Of a stretch of DNA of 10,284 nucleotides, positions 6,466-10,284 are shown in pieces. This stretch comes from AB-629-J13 sp964518835. GTDB taxonomy: Bacteria > Fidelibacterota > Marinisomatia > Marinisomatales > AB-629-J13. The stretch is from assembly GCA_964518835.1 (NCBI GenBank), contig CAZFKU010000052.1, forward strand, positions 1 through 10,284, given 5' to 3'. The stretch's first letter is position 1; every line of letters begins with the position of its first letter. Both the position numbers and the translations under genes were made by a program. A model generated the notes under the pieces. That model ran no database searches. It was not told where the DNA came from and saw only the letters and a program-made list of their open reading frames with translations.

Positions 6466-7542
6466 TTACAATTTTTCTTCAATGATCCCACCGCCTAAAC
6501 ATTGTTCATTGCAGAAAAATACAATGGATTGTCCCGGTGTAACGGCAAATTGCTTTTTATCAAAGGTCACAATACAGGAGGCATTTTCTTCATAACTGAG
6601 TGTACAGGGCTGATCTTTCTGACGGTAACGAATCTTGGCGGAAACAAAGTTATCTTCGTTCGGTGATATTTCTCCAATCCAATGGAGTTGTCCTGCACGA
6701 AGTTTTTGGGAATGTAGAAGTGGATGGTCATGCCCCTGCACAACAACCAGATCATTGGTTTTTATATCTTTTTCCACCACATACCAGGGTAATTCCTTTT
6801 TACCATGCCCTCCTCCGATTCCAATTCCTTTTCTTTGTCCGATAGTAAAAAACATCAGCCCTTCGTGCTGTCCTACAATTTTACCTGTGTTGGTAACAAT
6901 ATTCCCGGGATTTTCAGGGATGAATTGACGCAGGAATTGTGGGAAATTTCTTTTTCCAATAAAGCAAATACCGGTGCTATCTTTTTTATCGGATGTAACC
7001 AAACCTGCATCAGTCGCAAGTTTTCGAACCTGGGATTTTTTCAAATCACCCAATGGGAAAAGGGAATGGGAAAGAGCATACTGGTTCAAGGGATACAGGA
7101 AGTAACTTTGGTCTTTTCCCTTGTCAGTTCCTTTGTGGAGAGAATATTGTCCGTTAGATCGTTCAATTTTTGCATAATGCCCGGTGGCAATAAAATCTGC
7201 GTTCAGGGATAAGGCATAATCCAGGAACAGTTTAAATTTAATTTCCTGATTGCAGAGGATATCCGGATTGGGTGTGCGACCTGATTTTTCCTCTTCCAGA
7301 AAATGTGAAAAAACAAGGGACCGATATTCTTCTGTAAAATTTATAGTATGCAGGGGAAGGTCTAATGTATTGCATACTTGTAATGCATCCCGATAATCTT
7401 GTTCTGCCTGACAAAATTCACTGTCATCATCCCAATTTTTCATGAAGATGCACTCTACCTCAACCCCCTGATCTTTCAAAAGCAAAGCAGCAACTGAACT
7501 GTCCACACCACCACTCATTCCCACAATTACACGTTTAGGCAT
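6466..7542 (-). CDS. mnmA: tRNA-specific 2-thiouridylase MnmA
   Basis: Adenylates and then thiolates U34 of tRNA-Lys, -Glu and -Gln (s2U34), taking persulfide sulfur from a cysteine desulfurase. The 358 residues match the family (about 350-380). The N-terminal PP-loop is SGGVDSS (10-16). Catalytic Cys97 lies in GRTPNPDILCN and the second catalytic Cys193 in DSTGICFIG. KDQSYFLY (143-150) is the typical tRNA-binding and sequence signature. A central domain with FTIGQRKGIGIGGG (232-244) and a C-terminal beta-barrel ending in LGGGIIEEKL complete the usual order. The ATG overlaps the end of the upstream desulfurase by 8 bases. The Asp/Cys residues are all present, so the enzyme should be active. 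Identity is secure. Confidence 0.97.
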   Translation of the reverse strand: MPKRVIVGMSGGVDSSVAALLLKDQGVEVECIFMKNWDDDSEFCQAEQDYRDALQVCNTLDLPLHTINFTEEYRSLVFSHFLEEEKSGRTPNPDILCNQEIKFKLFLDYALSLNADFIATGHYAKIERSNGQYSLHKGTDKGKDQSYFLYPLNQYALSHSLFPLGDLKKSQVRKLATDAGLVTSDKKDSTGICFIGKRNFPQFLRQFIPENPGNIVTNTGKIVGQHEGLMFFTIGQRKGIGIGGGHGKKELPWYVVEKDIKTNDLVVVQGHDHPLLHSQKLRAGQLHWIGEISPNEDNFVSAKIRYRQKDQPCTLSYEENASCIVTFDKKQFAVTPGQSIVFFCNEQCLGGGIIEEKL

Positions 7543-8662
7543 GAACTGGTTTACCAGTTACAATTTGTGAAATAGCTTCAGCTAATTCAATTGCTTCATC
7601 TTCAGAGTTTCCTTTTCCAAAACTGATACGCAATGTTTTCAGGTTCATCTCATTGCTCAACCCGATCGCATTTAAAACATGGGACGGCTTCACAGTGCCC
7701 GATGAACAGGCAGACCCGCTGGATACTGCCATTCCTCTGCGGCTCAGTCCAATGATGAGTTTTCCACTGTCAGTGGATGGGAATGTCACACTGACAATTC
7801 CAGGAAGTTGTTCAGGAGCTGAGTTAAAATTGATGTTTTTGATATGATTTTTTAATGATGATTTGAACAAAACTGCCAGTTTTTTCAGATGAGTTTCTGT
7901 TCCGCTTAATTCTGATTTTGCCAACTTTGCTGCCATTCCCATTCCTGCGATTCCCGGAACATTTTCTGTCCCGGCTCTAAGATTCCGTTCCTGCCCTCCA
8001 CCAATTATAAATGACCGCAATGGAGTATTCTCTTTAATAAATAATGCACCAACGCCTTTTGGTCCGTAGAATTTATGGGCTGAAAATGACATCATTGTCA
8101 CTCCTGTTTCATAAACATTAACGGGAATTTTTCCCAATGCCTGAACTCCATCGCTGTGAAAAGGAATACCATTGTCCTTGGCAATTTTAGCCAACTCCGA
8201 AAGAGGTTGAATTACCCCCGTTTCGTTATTGGCATACATAATAGAAATCAATCCAGTGTTTTTCCTGATAGCATCTTTGAGGTGGGTAGGATTAATCATT
8301 CCGGTTTTATCCACATTGAGAATGGTTGTTTCGATACCAAATTGTTTCAACCGGTTTAAAACCTTTAATATCGCAGGGTGCTCAATCGCAGATGTGATGA
8401 CATGTTTTTTTGATCTATGGATTGAATTGTAAAGTACTAAATTATTCGATTCCGTTCCTCCTCCGGTAAAAATGATTTCATAGGGAGAACACCCAATTGA
8501 GTCCGCCATTTGATTTCGGGCATTTTCAATAATACTTCTTGATTTTTGTCCCCAACTGTGGGTACTGCTGGGATTTCCGAAATGTTCAGATTCAGTCTTT
8601 TGCATCACCTCCATCACTTTTTCATGGAGAGGGGTGGTGGCACAATGATCAAAATAATACAT
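7535..8662 (-). CDS. Cysteine desulfurase (NifS/IscS family)
   Basis: PLP-dependent enzyme that removes sulfur from L-cysteine, leaving a protein persulfide and alanine. Visible landmarks over 375 residues are the N-terminal YFDHCATTPL (3-12), His95 in SAIEHPA, which stacks on PLP, Lys197 in SAHKFYGPKG as the Schiff-base lysine, RAGTENVPG (229-237) and the active cysteine Cys319 in SSGSACSSG with SHVLNAIG following. This is the long-loop group I type. It overlaps mnmA by 8 bases, an arrangement like the dedicated yrvO-mnmA pair of Bacillus subtilis. It therefore most likely feeds MnmA, though it may also serve Fe-S assembly because no other desulfurase or scaffold gene is in view. The ATG at 8662 lacks a Shine-Dalgarno sequence, and 41 bases separate it from the phosphoesterase gene. 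The family is secure; the specific partner is inferred. Confidence 0.95.
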   Translation of the reverse strand: MYYFDHCATTPLHEKVMEVMQKTESEHFGNPSSTHSWGQKSRSIIENARNQMADSIGCSPYEIIFTGGGTESNNLVLYNSIHRSKKHVITSAIEHPAILKVLNRLKQFGIETTILNVDKTGMINPTHLKDAIRKNTGLISIMYANNETGVIQPLSELAKIAKDNGIPFHSDGVQALGKIPVNVYETGVTMMSFSAHKFYGPKGVGALFIKENTPLRSFIIGGGQERNLRAGTENVPGIAGMGMAAKLAKSELSGTETHLKKLAVLFKSSLKNHIKNINFNSAPEQLPGIVSVTFPSTDSGKLIIGLSRRGMAVSSGSACSSGTVKPSHVLNAIGLSNEMNLKTLRISFGKGNSEDEAIELAEAISQIVTGKPVHA

Positions 8663-8703
8663 TGTCGCAGAAAAGATTTAGAAGTTTATTACAGAAAAAT
8701 AAA

Positions 8704-9477
8704 TTAGATATCGTTGCGAATGGAAGCGTACCGGAGAGTATTCTGAAGATTTTTATAAAAAGGGGGTTGTCTTTCTTCTAATTGCAGGATTGCTTTTTTG
8801 GTGTCATATTCATAACGATTTACGTCCCATTTGATTGACTCTCCAACCGTTAAAAATGCAACGGAACCACAGATATTTTCATCAAAGGGAATCCCGGTCG
8901 CTCCCTGACACAGGATAAGCAAGTTATCTTTCTCATCATACCGGGGAATATGTGTATGTCCATGAATAAAAATAAATTGATTCAAAAAATCATTTTTCGC
9001 AATCACATGGTTTTTCCAATTGGTTGCCTCTTCAATTGTGGGAGGTTGATCATCACGTTGGTACCAGGCGTGAGTGAATTCAACCAGTGTATCACCTATA
9101 ATTTCTCGGTGAGCCACATGCATGGTTTTAATAAATTCGACTCCATCTTCACCTACCTTTTCTCCAGCCCATTTGATATTCTGCACAATATCTTGACAAA
9201 TGGGATCATCCGGATTCATTCCTTCCAGGGAGGGCTGTTCCTGTTCCCACAGTCGCTCAGCGATATAGCGATCATGGTTTCCTCTGACGTAAATACAATC
9301 CTCAATGGATATCAATAATTCCATTGTTTCCTCAGGATTTGGACCAAGAGGGAAACAATCTCCCAGGCACATGATTTGATCCACATCATCTCGTTCATCT
9401 ATGATTGAAAGCGCAGCTTTCAGAGATTCCGTGTTGGAATGTATATCAGTAATTATTGCAAATGTCTTTTTGCTCAT
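8704..9477 (-). CDS. Calcineurin-like metallophosphoesterase
   Basis: A 257-residue soluble phosphoesterase of the calcineurin-like superfamily with a complete set of two-metal ligands. Counted from the chosen start these are DIH (D11, H13), GD (LGDCF, D40), GNHD (N67, H68), H136 in EFTHAW and the GHTH block (IHGHTH, His172/174/176). The substrate could be a phosphodiester such as a cyclic nucleotide or dinucleotide, or a phosphoprotein, and is not decided by sequence. The ATG at 9477 (MSKKTFAIITDIHSN) is preferred over the one at 9507, because the family start lies directly before the first metal motif and the extra MNRILFNLFI has no typical counterpart. It is the first gene of the minus-strand run, 41 bases before the desulfurase gene and divergent from the PfkB kinase. 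No Shine-Dalgarno sequence is visible. Confidence 0.9.
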   Translation of the reverse strand: MSKKTFAIITDIHSNTESLKAALSIIDERDDVDQIMCLGDCFPLGPNPEETMELLISIEDCIYVRGNHDRYIAERLWEQEQPSLEGMNPDDPICQDIVQNIKWAGEKVGEDGVEFIKTMHVAHREIIGDTLVEFTHAWYQRDDQPPTIEEATNWKNHVIAKNDFLNQFIFIHGHTHIPRYDEKDNLLILCQGATGIPFDENICGSVAFLTVGESIKWDVNRYEYDTKKAILQLEERQPPFYKNLQNTLRYASIRNDI

Positions 9478-9540
9478 AATAAACAAGTTAAAGAGAATCC
9501 GATTCACTCTGCAAGAATCAAATAAAAAGCACTTCTGACA

Positions 9541-9548
9541 TATATTTG
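9541..9548 (+). promoter_or_regulatory. Candidate Bacteroidota-type -7 element in the divergent intergenic region
   Basis: TATATTTG fits the Bacteroidota promoter -7 motif TAnnTTTG and lies 35 bases before the kinase start at 9584. No matching -33 TTG or TTTG is found at the usual 19-21 base spacing. It is a weak candidate supported only by position. TTGAAA (9546-9551) with TTAAAT (9569-9574) at 17 bases is an alternative reading that would leave almost no leader. Confidence 0.2.
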
Positions 9549-9583
9549 AAAGGAATAGTCATTTTCGGTTAAATTTAAAGTTC

Positions 9584-10284
9584 ATGTCTTCACACTCTAT
9601 AGCCATTGTGGGATCAGTTGCACTGGATACTATTGAAACACCCTTTAAAAGGAAAGAGAATCTAATTGGTGGTTCAGCAACCTATGCAACCATTGCTGCG
9701 GGGAGGTCAAGCTCGGTTTATCCTGTAGGAATTGTCGGCAATGATTTTCCTGAAGATGGATTCAGAATATTCCGGGAATACTCTGCAGATTTATCTGATT
9801 TTCATGTTGTAAGCGGTACTACTTTCAGGTGGGGTGGGAAATATGACCATTCAATGGATAACAGGGAAACACTGTTTACGGAATTAGGAGTATTCGAAAC
9901 GTTTTCACCCATATTGTCACAGAAGTGCAGAAATTCTGATTATCTGTTTCTCGCTAATATTCACCCTGAGCTTCAACTATCTGTTATGGATCAAATGGAC
10001 GGGGAAACGGTCTTCATCGTGGATACCATGAATTTGTGGATTGATACTGCCCGGGATCAACTCTTAAATGTGATTCGGAGATGTAACATCTTATTAGTGA
10101 ATGACAGTGAGGCAGAATTATTATCAGGACAAAAGAGTTTGGAAAAGACAGCAGAAATATTGTTGGAATTAGGTCCTGAAAAAGTAATCATAAAAAAGGG
10201 TTCCAAAGGTTGTATTTCATTTTCTAATAAAAATGTAATTTCAGTTGGTGTCTTTCCCGTGAATAATGTAGTTGATGCAACCGG
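9584..10284 (+). CDS. PfkB-family carbohydrate kinase (partial, runs off the right edge)
   Basis: The first 233 codons of an ATP-dependent sugar or nucleoside kinase of the PfkB/ribokinase family, which phosphorylates a sugar hydroxyl in the cytoplasm. The N-terminal MSSHSIAIVGSVALDTI is the usual first beta strand, and GG at residues 29-30 (IGGSATYAT) is the substrate-binding glycine pair. VDTMNLW and ILLVNDSEAELLSG (the conserved N-x-x-E region) follow, then VIIKKGSKG. The window ends exactly in the second signature: VVDATG, the start of the D-T/A-G-A-G-D motif that holds the catalytic Asp. The full gene is expected to need about 60-80 more codons. The substrate is not determinable. The ATG at 9584 is the only sensible start and there is no Shine-Dalgarno sequence. 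It reads divergently from the phosphoesterase, sharing a 106-base control region (9478-9583). Confidence 0.92.
   Translation, partial: MSSHSIAIVGSVALDTIETPFKRKENLIGGSATYATIAAGRSSSVYPVGIVGNDFPEDGFRIFREYSADLSDFHVVSGTTFRWGGKYDHSMDNRETLFTELGVFETFSPILSQKCRNSDYLFLANIHPELQLSVMDQMDGETVFIVDTMNLWIDTARDQLLNVIRRCNILLVNDSEAELLSGQKSLEKTAEILLELGPEKVIIKKGSKGCISFSNKNVISVGVFPVNNVVDAT

Noticed and set aside
6411..6491. Longer N-terminus for the small exported protein, starting inside mnmA
   Set aside because: It would put 27 residues, including a second hydrophobic stretch, ahead of a complete signal peptide; the ATG at 6410 gives the proper export signal.
9478..9507. Ten extra residues for the phosphoesterase from the ATG at 9507
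   Set aside because: The family begins directly before the first metal motif, as does the ATG at 9477; the extension MNRILFNLFI has no counterpart I recognise.

Overview
The window is a stretch of low-GC bacterial chromosome, about 10.3 kb, carrying mostly housekeeping genes. Several features point to a member of the Fibrobacterota-Chlorobiota-Bacteroidota (FCB) superphylum: almost no Shine-Dalgarno sequences before the starts, secretory signals ending in ...FG|Q, a free-standing LytR C-terminal-domain protein, and a mnmA/rsfS/argS cluster. A marine Candidatus Marinimicrobia (Neomarinimicrobiota)-type organism is my best guess. That placement is an inference from gene content and style, not from a marker-gene tree.

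Layout. Positions 54-1127 (minus) encode a transglutaminase-fold lipoprotein. A roughly 490-base AT-rich gap follows. It holds a plausible promoter for that gene, a plus-strand hairpin terminator and possibly a short untranslated transcript. The tmRNA gene ssrA lies at 1618-1968 (plus), with recognisable pseudoknots and an encoded tag ADYGQVAYA. A small CDF-like cation transporter follows on the plus strand (2112-2741). A long minus-strand run (9477 down to 2766) converges on it.

The minus-strand run reads, in transcription order: calcineurin-like phosphoesterase, NifS/IscS-type cysteine desulfurase, mnmA (tRNA 2-thiouridylase), a small secreted or outer-membrane protein, a membrane-anchored LytR_C protein, rsfS (ribosome silencing factor), argS, and a marC-family membrane protein. 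Gaps are at most 55 bases and several genes overlap, so they look like one operon. A PfkB-type sugar kinase starts divergently at 9584 and runs off the right edge.

The shared theme is translation. The desulfurase supplies persulfide sulfur to MnmA for the s2U34 modification, ArgS charges tRNA-Arg, RsfS silences the 50S subunit, and tmRNA rescues stalled ribosomes. The marC gene is the odd one out: it has an in-frame stop at codon 9 and a -1 frameshift in a seven-base T run, so it is a pseudogene, a sequencing artefact, or a case of recoding.

I see no CRISPR array, insertion sequence, prophage or defence island. The most interesting points are the marC double lesion, the atypical tmRNA tag ending, the terminator-bounded short transcript before ssrA, and the desulfurase-mnmA coupling.
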